NCBI GenBank assembly: GCA_907165275.2 | Contig: OU015668.1 | Location: 9,295,658 to 9,359,657, forward strand | DNA: 64,000 bases | DNA from: Zygaena filipendulae | Lineage: Eukaryota > Arthropoda > Insecta > Lepidoptera > Zygaenidae | Reading direction: 5' to 3' | Shown here: piece by piece, positions 32,022 through 42,559 of the stretch | How positions within the stretch are numbered: position 1 is the first letter of the stretch | How the letters are laid out: each line of letters opens with the position of its first letter | Notes under the pieces: model-generated | Seen by the model: only the letters and a program-made list of their open reading frames with translations | What the model was told of the DNA's origin: nothing | The model's database searches: none | Translations under genes and position numbers: made by a program

Positions 32022-32240
32022 TCCTTAAATGCGAATGTAAATTTATTTGTTTGTTGCGCTTTTACGCCTTAATGGCTCAACCGACCATCACGAAATTTTA
32101 CTTGCATATACAGTGAATATGCAAAATTTCATGATGGTCGGTTGAGCATGGGTACAGAAAAGGACAAAGGGCACTTTTTATTCCGGAACTCTCGCGGGAT
32201 CACCGAAATCTAAGCGAGTGAAACCGCGGGGAACAGCTAG
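32022..32240 (+). mobile_element. Helitron-like element with an internal hairpin
   Basis: TCCTTAAATGCGAATG to CTAG 32237-32240. The middle holds an inverted duplication at 32075-32147, described separately. Otherwise a standard subfamily 1 copy. Confidence 0.65.
32075..32147. repeat. Hairpin formed by inverted duplication inside a Helitron-like copy
   Basis: GCTCAACCGACCATCACGAA at 32075 is mirrored by TTCATGATGGTCGGTTGAGC ending at 32147, with an AT-rich loop between. Other copies have only one arm. Confidence 0.7.
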
Positions 32241-32274
32241 TAGCAAAAAAATCAAAATCAATATAATTCACTTC

Positions 32275-32597
32275 AATGGGGATGTGGACTACTTTTGAAA
32301 ATCAAAATTCTAATTAGTCCGTCAGTTAGAAAATAAAAAACAATAGAAACGTTTTTTTGCTTTTTCAAATAAATTAAAATATACAGAGACAAAGCACATT
32401 AAAGTTTAGGGTGAGGGGGTCATGACGTCACTAACCACAAAAACCGCCATACAAACTGTCAGAATAGTGACGTCACGCGAAATTTCAACTCAATATATCG
32501 CCGTTATTTTTTGATTACGTAAAAAAGAAAAAATACGTGCCCAATATTTTTTAATAATCTACGAACTAAAAAAAAAAAAATAGTCAACATGCCTATT
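32275..32597 (+). mobile_element. Family A MITE, copy A11
   Basis: Complete copy AATGGGGATGTGGACTAC to GTCAACATGCCTATT; both TGACGTCA motifs intact. Confidence 0.8.
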
Positions 32598-32690
32598 ATG
32601 TGTTTGTTTGTCGGTTTGTTTGCACTGTAAGTATTTGAATGAAACTTGGCACATGTGCTGACTTGACTGACTAGAATAATTCTATAATTT
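32597..32690 (+). repeat. Dispersed repeat, copy 2
   Basis: TATGTGTTTGTTTGTCGGTT and CACTGTAAGTATTTGAATG, directly after MITE A11, match the copy at 900-975. Confidence 0.45.
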
Positions 32691-33204
32691 GAATTAGAGG
32701 CAGGCATCATAGACAGGAGTGGCATTGATGTTTAATATTATGGTAGTAGGTATAGGAGAAACAATTATGGTGTAATAAATAACAAGGTACGTATATTACT
32801 CCTTTTTTAATCAAAATAACAAATCAAAATCCATCAATCAGAGTGAAAAAGTGAAACTAATGAACCGCAAACGTCATATCACTCGCACTCACAATCACCA
32901 GTGTATTTTTTTAATATGTTTTCATTTTTTTATAAGGGTGCGTCGACTTTTTCATATTCTGTCTGATAATATCATATTAGGGTGATATTTAATTTTCGTA
33001 ATAGATTTAAATGTAGCAGTTTTATTAGTTCATTGGTTGTATAAGTCGACAACTTTGATTTGAGTTATGCTATGTAATATTAAAATATAATTATGATTTG
33101 AGTTTTTTTTATATAAAATACAGGTAGCTATAATTATTATGCAGTAGCGTAGGGGCCGAAGGCGAATTATCTGAGCAACTCTATTACACAACCACTTACA
33201 ATTT
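32690..33204. other. No feature seen
   Basis: AT-rich intergenic DNA. Confidence 0.45.
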
Positions 33205-33480
33205 CTGGTGCCAGTTTAAAGAAAGTATATGACCAAAAAATGTACCATAAATAATATTTATTTATTTATAATTCAGGCAAAATATAATTGACGCAACTGA
33301 TATGCCTGTATCCAGTTATCCATTATTTTTTATCTTTTAATTGTTTTAAATACTTATCCAATATGTTTTTAAAGTTGTTGATGTTAGGTGCCGAGAATAC
33401 TTCTGGTAGCCAGTTCCAGAGTGCCACCATTGCAGGTGCAAATATTAAACTATGTCTGTAACTTTGTTCCTAGAATTTTA
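33205..33480 (-). pseudogene. 5'-truncated LINE, C-terminal end of ORF2
   Basis: The minus strand reads FAPAMVALWNWLPEVFSAP followed by NFKNILDKYLKQ and a stop at 33325. This is the usual C-terminal signature of Jockey/CR1-type non-LTR reverse-transcriptase proteins (motif WNxLPxxV...FKxxLxK). An in-frame stop lies upstream, and an AAAT-rich tail follows at about 33240. It is a dead insertion. Confidence 0.6.
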
Positions 33481-34120
33481 CAACATTAATTCAATCATGC
33501 AACACTTAACTTACTTAAAATGAGAAATGGTGGCCCCAAATGGTGACGATTTGAAGTGAACGCGTTATACAAAATGGCGTCATTTTTACTATCTACTGAG
33601 TCCCAAGCCCCCACGCGTCCATCTGTGGTATGTGAAAAACTGTACGTACTGTAAGTAGGTACTTACAGTCAATCTGACTATTCACAAATGAATAGGTAGA
33701 ACATCCTTAGTGCATCCTAACTAAATAACATTATAATTGATAATATTAAATATTATCAGGTCACTGTTACTGAACGAAATAAGGAACGATTCATTTAAGC
33801 AAGATTAGGAACACAACACAAATGAACAATCGCACAGAACAACACAACACAAATGAAAATATAATTATAGAATAATGAAATAAAACTAAATATAAGAAAC
33901 AATAACATATTATAACGTCATAAAATAACACATAATAATGTTTAAGTTCTTTATAATATTTATCATATTATTTTATATTGTAAAAAGCCCAAATTTAAGA
34001 TATAATTATGTAAATGTAAATAAATGAATAATGTAAATAAAATTGTTAATTGCCATCAAAGAGGTGATACAAATAAAACACACACGAAACTTAGCTTATA
34101 GCACCTTATAGGCAAAAGGA
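33481..34120. other. No gene; AT-rich low complexity
   Basis: AACACAACACAAATGA motifs repeat at 33810-33860; nothing coding. Confidence 0.45.
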
Positions 34121-34177
34121 AGTGATTCAGCGTAAGCTGCTCGTGACCTAGGTCACGAGCGCTGGTTTTCAATCACT
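34121..34177. repeat. Nested palindrome
   Basis: A perfect 22-bp palindrome at 34139-34160 centred on CCTAGG sits inside AGTGATT (34121) and AATCACT (34171-34177), giving a bulged hairpin. Confidence 0.7.
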
Positions 34178-34204
34178 CCCCTCTAAAGTAGAGAGGGTAC
34201 TATA

Positions 34205-34279
34205 TTAGGGTACTTTTTATCACGGAATTCTTGAGGGAACTCCGAAGTTAATGCGGGCGACACCGCGGGGAACAGGTAG
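34205..34279 (+). mobile_element. Helitron-like 3' fragment
   Basis: GGGTACTTTTTATCACGGAA, ACTCCGAAGTTAATGCGGGC and GAACAGGTAG. Confidence 0.5.
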
Positions 34280-34474
34280 TACGTAACATATTTCCGATAC
34301 AATCAAAAATTAAACATCACGTCATATTACGGTCACGGCGCTCGCATACCTAATACCCACCGTAGCAATGCATCGCTAACTGTCGTCAAACACGCGAACA
34401 CAATGCCAGTTATTATAACCTGTGACGGTTAAGTATGCAAGTACCTGTACGCATTGTTTTTAACATTTTACTAA

Positions 34475-34582
34475 CGCAACGCACTTGCATGCCTTCTGGT
34501 GTTGCAGATGTCTATGGGCGGTGGTAATCACTTACCATCAGGTGTACCACTTGCCCGTTTGCCTCCTATGACATAAAAAAAA
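34475..34582 (+). mobile_element. Lepidopteran SINE-like element with poly(A) tail
   Basis: Same family as the copy at 14415, from GCAACGCACTTGCATGCC to GACATAA plus a run of about 18 A. The intact tail suggests a younger copy. Confidence 0.7.
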
Positions 34583-34744
34583 AAAAAAAAAATTACTAAT
34601 TACCGTTATAATTAGGTACTTCGATCCCCGCGTCCTGAAGTATGCCGCACATTGTCCTGAACATTTTTGCGATGGACATTGGTTTTTTACTCTGAGTCTG
34701 AGTAGTATGTAAACAAACAAACAAACAAAAAAGGATGGGTATAT

Positions 34745-35013
34745 CTAGCTTTTCCCGGCGATTGCACCCGCCTTAATTTCAAAGTTCCCGCGGGGATTCC
34801 GGGATAAAAGTACCCTATGTAGTAAAGAAATAAATAAAGACAGATAATACATTTACTTCAGCACAACACACAAGAAAAAGAAACAACATAAACAGTGCCT
34901 AATGTTAATGTGTAGACAATAGACATATATGATATCAAATCAACTATATGCACCCCTGACGTGTATGCAAAATTTCATCAAGATCGATTGAGCAGTTAGG
35001 CGCGAACTCCTTC
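34745..35013 (-). mobile_element. Helitron-like element interrupted by ~130 bp
   Basis: CTAG at 34745 to ACCCTATGT (~34820), then an unrelated A-rich segment with AAATAAATAAAGACAG, then resumption at CACCCCTGACGTGTATGC (~34951). The insert resembles a retroposon end on the minus strand. Confidence 0.55.
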
Positions 35014-35551
35014 ATTCATCATAGATAGTTAACATTACTAAAGTTATTGAAGTTTACTTGTCTGTAATCCTTTTTTTTCATCTAAATTCAAAATTTTATT
35101 TTTCTTAAGCGTCGGCGTTATTGTTTTGTTTTTCTTTCGAATTCTTTCACGCTGCGTAAAGCAACTACGCTGTGATTTGTCTTTTAAATAAATTAAATTA
35201 ATATATTATAATCTTAAATATGTACAAGCTATAATATATTCAAAAAATCTACAACTTAAATTACAAACGGAAGCTGTTCACTAAACAGCTTCCTTCTTTG
35301 GATATCAAAACTACTTTCTTCAACCTATCTACAATCTTTACTTGAAACTTGATTTGGATCTTCTGCTGTTTCTGTTCCTTCTTCCTCCTGATCTTCGCAT
35401 CCTGGCCGACGCCACTGCAGCTTCGGACTCTACGTCTACCACGGATCGCGAAGGCCAGTGATTGTTTTGTATATATTTAAACTTACTCTTAGATTCTGCA
35501 CTGATTACACTAAATTATAAATTTATGAACCGTGTTTTTCTCACGACCCGT
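35014..35551. other. Possible old coding debris
   Basis: 35340-35465 is GC-richer; the minus strand reads a lysine/glutamine-rich stretch without a family match. GGAAGCTGTT...AACAGCTTCC at 35268-35292 is a small hairpin. Confidence 0.3.
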
Positions 35552-35752
35552 TTCACTATTATAAATGTGAAAGTGAGTTTGTTTGTTAATTTGTTTCTTA
35601 ACGCTTTCACGCCTTAACGGGTGGATCGATCATCATGAAATTTACGCATACACCTTGTCAGCGGTTCAGAGAAGGACATGGGGTGCTTTTCGTCCCGGAA
35701 TTCCTGCGGGACACTGGAAATTAACGCGGGTGAAACCGCGGAGAACAGCTAG
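35552..35752 (+). mobile_element. Helitron-like element, subfamily 1
   Basis: ACTATTATAAATGTGAAAG, GATCGATCATCATGAAATTT, GGAATTCCTGCGGGA, CGCGGGTGAAACCGCG and CTAG 35749-35752. Confidence 0.65.
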
Positions 35753-36304
35753 TATATACTCTTTTCCTACTGGAACATGCAGTTACGTATGTCGTATAAA
35801 GTAACGAAATTCAAGAATTCAGGTCAAACATTCTAATAGGTAGGTACCTACATACATATTAATATACGCATAGTTAAAAATATTAACAAACAAACCGACC
35901 GCTAACGGACCACGCCCGGTCGTAAATCAAACAGGGAAAAGCAATCACATCGAATACGTTACAGCCGAACACCGCGCCCGGCTAATAATTGTGTAGAGGA
36001 CATATTTTATTAATTACCGCAACGCTATCACGAAATATTATAGTTAAGAGGCTATGTTAAAAATATTTTAATGGTGGACAAAAAATTGTGATACCTGGCG
36101 AATTATATCACTGCATGCGAGAGAAAGTAAAAGAGAAAATAAAACAACCAGAACAAACATTGTGATTTGGTTATTTATGTAAGTAAAATTAATTTCTTAC
36201 GTAATTATTTATTAAAACACTAATCCCTTTTTATAAAATCACTATTTAGAAGTTGTTAAGCAATCTGCGATAACAACAGAAGCCAATTGATACTGGAATT
36301 TTTT

Positions 36305-36703
36305 TTTTAAGTCTATCGTGAAGAATTAAAATTATTGGACGTATCGTAACGTAATCAAAAAATAACGGCGATACATTGAGTTGACATTTCGCGTGACGTC
36401 ACAACCCGGTGCAGTTTGTACGGGGCTTGTACTGAATAATGACGTCACGAGTCTCCCACCCTAATCTTTAATACGCTTTATACGTCGGTTGAGGAGCGAA
36501 CCCTCAATACTTGTTACAATATGTTTAGTTGTTGTATACGTATGCTGTATGCTTGTGTTGTGTCAAATAAAGTTTATCAATTCAATTCAATTCAATTAAA
36601 TTCAATTATCTGTTTATTTTCATTAATTTGAAAAAGCAAAAAATACGTGTCTATTATTTTTTATTTTCTAACTGACGGACTAATTAGAATTTTAATTTTC
36701 ATT
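36305..36703 (-). mobile_element. Family A MITE, copy A12, interrupted
   Basis: Left part eroded (CGTAACGTAATCAAAAAATA). Both TGACGTCA motifs are present, and the right half resumes after the 36481-36605 retroposon insert. It ends GGACTAATTAGAATTTT. Confidence 0.7.
36481..36605 (+). mobile_element. Truncated retroposon nested in a family A MITE
   Basis: About 125 bp interrupts MITE copy A12. It ends with AATAAAGTTTATC and three or four TTCAA units, the signature of a 3' retroposon end. The MITE resumes directly after it, with a 2-3 bp repeat (TA/TTA) at the junctions. It is younger than the MITE. Confidence 0.6.
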
Positions 36704-37401
36704 ACCATTTTCTATTTCTGTCGATAATATTTATGGTGATTGTGTTTTGGCTTTCATTACAATTTCAATTACATTCTCAATTTTCATACGCCTAGCACGA
36801 AAATAGGTCTCCCTAATTTTAGTACCGGTTAGTACCTCCTAATAAAGGTCCCGAAAAATTGGACTTTTTATCGAAATATTTTTTGTGAACACGTGCCACG
36901 ATGATTAGTTCCATAGTTTTCTATAGCGATGATGTACAAAATTTTACAAAATTTTAACAAGGCTGTAGTTTTTAGGGACCATTATGTTTATACATAGCCT
37001 CTTAAGTTCCATATTTGCATATGATGTTATTTCTATACAGAATAAAGGGAGTGGCCATGGCATGTTAGGTACGGAAAATCGTTCTAAGTCACAGAAGAAG
37101 TGCGTTTAATTCCTTAAGTTTTTCCTTGGGTAAGTCCATTGCGGGTCTAATGCAGGTAGTAAGCAAACCTGTCGTAGTAACAAGGTGTCGTGGGGTTGAT
37201 TCCCAAGTTGGGATTAATATTTTGATAATGAACATTTTTGTTTTATCTACGTCTTATGTGAAATATAACGAAATATTAAACAAAATTGATACAAAATAGC
37301 ATTAGAAACCTTGGAGATTTGTTTATCTATTACATTAGTAAATTATGATTCGTCTTGAAGCGAACACTTTGATACGTATAAGTAAATAAAATTATTATTT
37401 A
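36704..37401. other. No feature seen
   Basis: AT-rich intergenic DNA. Confidence 0.5.
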
Positions 37402-37600
37402 CTAGCTGTGCCCCGCGCTTTCACCCGCTGTAATTTCGGAGATCCCGTGGGAATTCCGGGATAAAAAGTACCCTTTGTCCTTCTCTGTACTCCTGACAAC
37501 GCGCATGCCAAATTTCATCCAAATCCGTTCAGCCGTTTTTGCGTGTTTGAGTAACAAACATCCAAACATCCACACTTTCACATTTATAATATTAGTAGGA
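37402..37600 (-). mobile_element. Helitron-like element, best complete copy
   Basis: On the minus strand the element runs TCCTACTAATATTATAAATG ... GGGGCACAGCTAG and sits between A and T, the canonical Helitron insertion site. The hairpin arms are slightly mismatched here. There is no Rep/helicase ORF, so it is non-autonomous. Confidence 0.7.
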
Positions 37601-38059
37601 TTACATAACAATAAAATTACTTAATGAACCACCCTCTTTGATTCCGGCAAAACTCCCTTACAGATTTTAAACGACCGCTTCCAACTTAACCCACAGCCAC
37701 TGTTTGACAAAAATTCAGGTGCGCCCATCGAATTATGAGCGCGAGTGTCCTTGGTATGTTATATTTTAACGACTCCGATACAACAACTCCATGATTGTGT
37801 GCCACCGAGCGATTTGTAAAACGTTGACAACTGATGACTGGTTTTACCGTTGAGCCTCCATTTAATTATATTAAAAGTTCGTTTCAATTTACGCCCCAAA
37901 AATGGAGGATAAATTGAACCACCTTATGAAATGATTTTTTTTATAGATATTTTTAAATGGAATACTTTGTACTTTTTTACCATTAACATGATTCGATATT
38001 TATTTATTTATTTCCAAACTATAATTTATCTCTGGGCCGAACTCCATCCAGATCAGTTT

Positions 38060-38540
38060 AGCGAAAGTGAGCTTATTGGTTTTGGTTACGCTTTCACGCC
38101 CTAACGGCTGGATCGATCATTATGAATTTGTGCATACTCGTTGTTAAGTATAATTGGGTATTCTCCAAGGTATGAATATCAAAATTCTAATTAGTCCGTC
38201 AGTTAGAAAATAAAAAAATAATAGACACGTATTTTTTGCTTTTTCAATTTAATGAAAATGAACATAGATAAAGCGCATTAAAGTTTAGGGTGGGGGGCTC
38301 GTGACGTCAATATTCATTATAAGCGCCATACAAACCGCACAGAATTGTGACGTCACGCGAAATTTCAACTCAATGTATCTCTGTTATTTTTTGAGTACGT
38401 AAAAAAAGAAAAAATACGTGTCCAATATTTTTTACTAATCTACACGACGGACTAAAAAAAAATTTTTTGTCAAGTAGCCAATTAGACTACTTTTTATCGC
38501 GAAATTCCCGTGGAAGCTTCGAAATTAACGCGGGTGAAAC
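38060..38540 (+). mobile_element. Helitron-like element split by MITE A13
   Basis: GCGAAAGTGAGCTTATTGG to CTCGTTGTTAAG, then MITE A13 (38152-38483), then GACTACTTTTTATCGCG, AACGCGGGTGAAACTGC. The two halves join in the expected order. Confidence 0.65.
38152..38483 (+). mobile_element. Family A MITE, copy A13, alternative ends
   Basis: Ends ATTGGGTATTCTCC and AGCCAAT, flanked by TA on both sides. The core is standard with TGACGTCA twice. Inserted into a Helitron-like element. Confidence 0.75.
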
Positions 38541-38555
38541 TGCATTCAATTTTGA

Positions 38556-38680
38556 ATAACAGATGTTGTCATGGGTATAGGTCCCTACAGAAATCGAAAT
38601 AAGGTAGGTAGGTACCTACTCTTATCCCGGAATTCCCGCAGGGTCTCCGAAATGCAGGTGAAATCGTGGAGGACAGCAAC
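38556..38680 (+). mobile_element. Helitron-like element, diverged
   Basis: TCATGGGTATAGG, ATCCCGGAATTCCCGCAGGG and GCAGGTGAAATCGTGG; ends eroded. Confidence 0.45.
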
Positions 38681-38824
38681 AATCTACAAAAAAATCTACA
38701 AAACTGAAACTACTCTTTATAAATTGGTTAATTATTTCTGTAAACCTACTGCCACGGTGCGGTGTAACCGTTTTTTCTCCTCTCCACGCCTATGCAAGAC
38801 AAGATAAGGAAACTTGTAATTGCA

Positions 38825-39005
38825 TTGGCCACATCTAAGAAATGGCCAATTCACGATGTAGCTGGTCAGTTCATGAAATTGTGGCAAAGGGAAGTACTTC
38901 TTGACCTTAGGCAGAGCGTAGAGCCCGAAATTCTTCGTTAGGTAAGGTTTGTACTGGTTGACCACGGATGGGTCGAATTTTTGAATCGAAAGATTCTTAA
39001 ATAAG
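38825..39005. repeat. Dispersed repeat H, uninterrupted copy
   Basis: It contains TCTAAGAAATGGCCAATTCA, AGTTCATGAAAT and CTTAGGCAGAGCGTAGA, matching the arms flanking retroposon F at 29.1-29.6 kb. The 169-codon minus-strand ORF here (38732-39241) runs through this repeat and resembles no protein I know. Confidence 0.5.
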
Positions 39006-40483
39006 AGCAAGAAGAAGAAGAGCGGAATGTTTAAATATTTTGTAAGCATTCGCTTGCGAATCTTGCGATTGCATGTGCAAAGTGATTTGAGCGATTCAAA
39101 AATACGGCCCCAGGTTGCCCGAGCCGAGCGAGCGTAGCGAGCGTGCTGCGGCAGCGGCTGGCGATGCGCCAAAAAAAAATATGGTAACATTCGATAGTTC
39201 ATGATGTTGCCAAATTTAAATATTAGATTTGGGCACGACACGTATAAGTACGTGAAGTAACGAGGTCAAGTAAACAGCGGAGATATCACTATATATACTA
39301 TATCTCTGCTGCTCCACTTTGCTCAGATTACATCCCAACAAATGCACTAAATACATTGCGCAAATAATTGTCCGTTATTTAATATTGGCGAAGTATCATG
39401 AAACAATAAATTGTTATAAAATAATGTTTTATAATGTTGCATTATCTGGTTACCTACTAAAATTTAAGGATTTTCTACAAAGAACTTGGCTGGATATAGC
39501 GGGAACTATATCGGAAATAGATGTCTATTCTCATATTTTATATGGGATAACATTTCTCATTTGAATTTTGAACACTATCTAGAAATACATTCTATTCTGT
39601 GCTGCTTTAATTATTTTTTTTGATAAACTAAATACCCTCTTGTGTTTTGGTTCATTCCTTTGGTTCTTTTTCAGATATGAAAAACTTTCGCTCCGTGCGT
39701 GGTCCGATCAGGAGCTAGGATTCCCAGTCCGACCACAATCATACTCTTGTTATTCGAAAACTGTAATATAAGGCACAAATTCCTAAAATTAGTGGCACCA
39801 AAACGCTAAATTAAAATAATCAATTTGTGCAAATGGAAAACCTCTGTTCCGTGGCGTGCTCGGGTCAGGACCCATGACTACCCCATAATGCCTTTGGGAA
39901 GTCGAAGGAATCTTGAAATCGCATATACAAATTCCCTTGAGACGTGAGTTGTATACAATCATCAACACAAAAGTGAATGACCGGAGATCTTAGACTGGTA
40001 CCAGTTAGTAAACAACTCCCCCCCCTCCCCGCGCCTCTCCATGAAAGCTTCCTCGAGTTGCAATAAATAATGCATCTCGCTGTGTCTCCTTGCACTCCAT
40101 AATCAAAGGAGACAAGCAAAAATCAAAGGTTATCACCACAGAGCAAATGAATTAACTAGAAAGGACATGTAGGCGGGGCAGGCGCGCTACTGTTACAAAG
40201 GAAGTTGTCGAAAACTTCTTTTGCTGCCATCCCAAGTATACTTACCAAAATATTCCCAAAACTATGAATTTTTAAACAGTTACTAAGTATAAAACATAAC
40301 CATAAAGCGTTTAGTACATTTCTTTACGTTGATGAATGTTTTAGTGCGTGATGAATAGGTTTGTGTGCAAAAATCACCCGGCGACACTGGTTTTCATCCT
40401 TAACTTAGTTGACTTCCCTCTATCTGTTATTTTATGTTCTGTGGTTATCACTGACCGATACCGGCTCTTCCACAATCGATAAC
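39006..40483. other. Upstream region of the cysteine-rich peptide gene
   Basis: 39090-39170 is a GC-rich patch with a GAGCGAGCGTAGCGAGCG motif. An imperfect 37-bp palindrome is at about 39276-39312. No coding sequence. Confidence 0.4.
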
Positions 40484-40518
40484 TATAAAAGTATGCGAGG
40501 GAGTTTGCTAAAGTCAGT
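40484..40518 (+). promoter_or_regulatory. Core promoter of the cysteine-rich peptide gene: TATA plus TCAGT initiator
   Basis: TATAAAA lies at 40484-40490 and the arthropod initiator TCAGT at 40514-40518. The A at 40516 is 32 bp from the first T of the TATA box. This is the canonical insect arrangement for a strongly expressed or inducible gene, and it supports the gene call. Confidence 0.75.
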
Positions 40519-40557
40519 ACGTATATAATTTTGTTTGAGTTGAAGATTCTCGTTATA

Positions 40558-40776
40558 ATGAAGTACTATAAACTATTTGGTCTCTTGGCTGCGATTGTGC
40601 TGTTGGCCCTTGTGACTACGAGCGAAGCCGGCTCCTGTTCCAGATCTCGCTCCCTGTGCCCAAATCCTCAGCGCAAGTGTATCAGCATCGCTGGGTTTCC
40701 CAATGGATATCAGTGCGTCCCAAATTGCGAGACGTGCTCTCAACTGCTTAAACAAAAAGGTATCTTTGAAGGCTGA
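40558..40776 (+). CDS. Small secreted cysteine-rich peptide precursor
   Basis: This is a 72-residue preprotein. Residues 1-24 form a classical signal peptide: charged MKYYK, a hydrophobic core from about 7 to 19, and a predicted cut after SEA. The mature peptide of about 48 residues is basic and has six cysteines at residues 27, 34, 41, 53, 57 and 60 (C-x6-C-x6-C-x11-C-x3-C-x2-C), which suggests three disulfides and secretion into haemolymph, gut or silk. I do not recognise the family. The spacing is not the standard invertebrate defensin, Kunitz or Kazal pattern that I know. The ATG at 40558 fits the promoter: A at -3 and a 5' UTR of about 42 nt. The gene is intronless. AATAAA signals follow at about 40798 and 40817. 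Possible roles such as a defence peptide or protease inhibitor are inference only. Confidence 0.82.
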   Translation: MKYYKLFGLLAAIVLLALVTTSEAGSCSRSRSLCPNPQRKCISIAGFPNGYQCVPNCETCSQLLKQKGIFEG

Positions 40777-40797
40777 TATAAAATATTACAATATTGT

Positions 40798-40822
40798 AAT
40801 AAAAATCATATCTAATAAATAA
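40798..40822 (+). terminator. Polyadenylation signals of the cysteine-rich peptide gene
   Basis: Two AATAAA hexamers lie 22 and about 40 bp after the stop codon. Confidence 0.6.
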
Positions 40823-40829
40823 AACAATC

Positions 40830-41799
40830 CATACCCAATATTATAATCATGGCTACAAACATTTGGTGGCAATTAAAAAATGTCTTCATAAATAGTGCCT
40901 TTAAAGAACTTATACAAACCTCCTGAACAGAAGAGTCATTCAACAGTCACATAAGTTTGAGAATCGATCACGGCTACCGGGTAAAATTTTGAGTTGGACA
41001 AATCTTTTAATATTGAATAGATACACCAAAACCAGCTCGTTGATAGAGGAAAAAATAATCATGATTCAGGTGTAGATAATGCCGGGCAGAAACAAGATAA
41101 TATTTTATGTTGGTCTTTCTCTGTAGGAGAAATGTACTTGGAAGATGGGTAATATTTGGCATCGGTAAACGTTATTCGGACGTCACTCTTTGAAGAAAGA
41201 AAGAAAGAAAATAAATTTATTTGCCAACACAAAATATTACAAAGAAGAAGAAGAAGAATAAAGAAGAAGAGGATAAAGATAAGAACACGTCTGCCAAATT
41301 GTGGCTCGTCGATCATTAAATGGCCCTAATTGAAGCATTGACCCGGGCAGCCACTGGAGTTGGACACAATACTTGGTTCCTGAGCCTCTACCGTAAATAT
41401 GTCTATGTTCCGTGCGACTTTTTAAAGCACAACAAAATTATAAAAAATATGACGGCGAGGCGTTGTATGTGACACCATCAGTATTTCATCAAGTATTGAA
41501 TATATAACCGAACATTGCCGAAGCTGAACTACGGCTCACTGCAGGGGAGTAACCTAGCTCGCGGTCTGCGTGTAGACCACCTACCGGTTCTTCAATTCAA
41601 GGCTAGTGGCAAAAACCTAATAAATAAATGATGTTACAAGCACGGCGGCAGCTATAACACCTTCGCTGGAGGATGTATTTCAATTCGACTTCGGACACGA
41701 GACCTATTCAAAACCATCATCGAATCGTTGAATGATCCCCCGCTACCCATTGAGTCATCCAATGCCTCTTCTCAACAAAAACAACAACAGTTACCACTC
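40830..41799. other. No gene; GAA/GAAA-rich tract
   Basis: 41198-41280 carries GAAA and GAA repeats, probably a retroposon tail. Nothing coding otherwise. Confidence 0.4.
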
Positions 41800-41980
41800 A
41801 TCATATTAGCCGATAGATACCCACTGCTGGATATAGGCCTCCCTCAAGGATCGCCGTAACGACCGCTCCTGCGCTTCCCTTATGCAATGGCGTCCCTTCA
41901 CTCAACTTCACCACGTCGCCGGTTCACCTTGTATCAGGCCTACGCTCACCGCGTCTTCCAGTTCGTAATCGATACAAATT
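41800..41980 (-). pseudogene. RTE-type LINE, C-terminal ORF2 remnant
   Basis: The minus strand encodes REAQERSLRRSLREAYIQQW followed by VSIG and a stop at 41808. This matches the C-terminus recurrent in lepidopteran RTE-type retrotransposons (AQDRxxWRxLGEAYVQQWTxxG). In-frame stops upstream show decay. Confidence 0.65.
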
Positions 41981-42234
41981 CTAGCGCTGGTTTTTCCGCT
42001 AATATCGTTTGATTATCTGGCTTTTAAAGTCAGCGTCAATATATTATTATGATAATGCAATAAAAATTAATGATTTAACATTTTTAAACAGCTGTATCTG
42101 GGACGTAACTTACTTATTTGTATCCATTTGTATCCTAATATATGTACCTATATGTTGTTTACCAACTATGTTTATAAATTCAATAAATAAATAACAAATG
42201 CGTTTTTTTTTAAAAATAAAAATCCTTTTTAATC

Positions 42235-42312
42235 ACTTTCCTGCAGCTACTCTTACAACGTGTATGCAAAATATACACAATGATGATGGATTGAGTAGTT
42301 AAGAGTTAAGAC
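42235..42312 (-). mobile_element. Helitron-like fragment
   Basis: CAACGTGTATGCAAAATATA and GATGGATTGAGTAGTTAAG match the middle of subfamily 1 on the minus strand. Confidence 0.35.
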
Positions 42313-42340
42313 TTACAACTCTTTTACAAGATTCTTTTTA

Positions 42341-42514
42341 TCTACTTATACTAATATTATAAACAGGTAAAGTTTGTGCGGTTGTAGGATTTTGAAAATT
42401 CTTTTACCAATAGAATGCTATAGTCTTCTTGAGTGTTATAGGTTACTTCTTATACCGGAATTTCCGCGGAAATTCTGAAACTACCGTGGGTGAAATCGCG
42501 GGGAACAGCTCTAG
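42341..42514 (+). mobile_element. Helitron-like element, subfamily 2
   Basis: TCTACTTATACTAATATTAT, GATTTTGAAAATTCTTTTAC, CGTGGGTGAAATCGCGGGG and CTAG 42511-42514. Confidence 0.6.
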
Positions 42515-42559
42515 ATTGGAAGAGGTCACTTTTCAATGTTAAGGCTGCCCTTTGAAGTC

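Noticed and set aside
37175..37205. GGGGTTGATTCCC resembling a tRNA T-loop
   Set aside because: No other tRNA arms around it.
38732..39241. 169-codon minus-strand ORF
   Set aside because: Overlaps dispersed repeat H and a GAA tract; no recognisable domain. Kept as a repeat.
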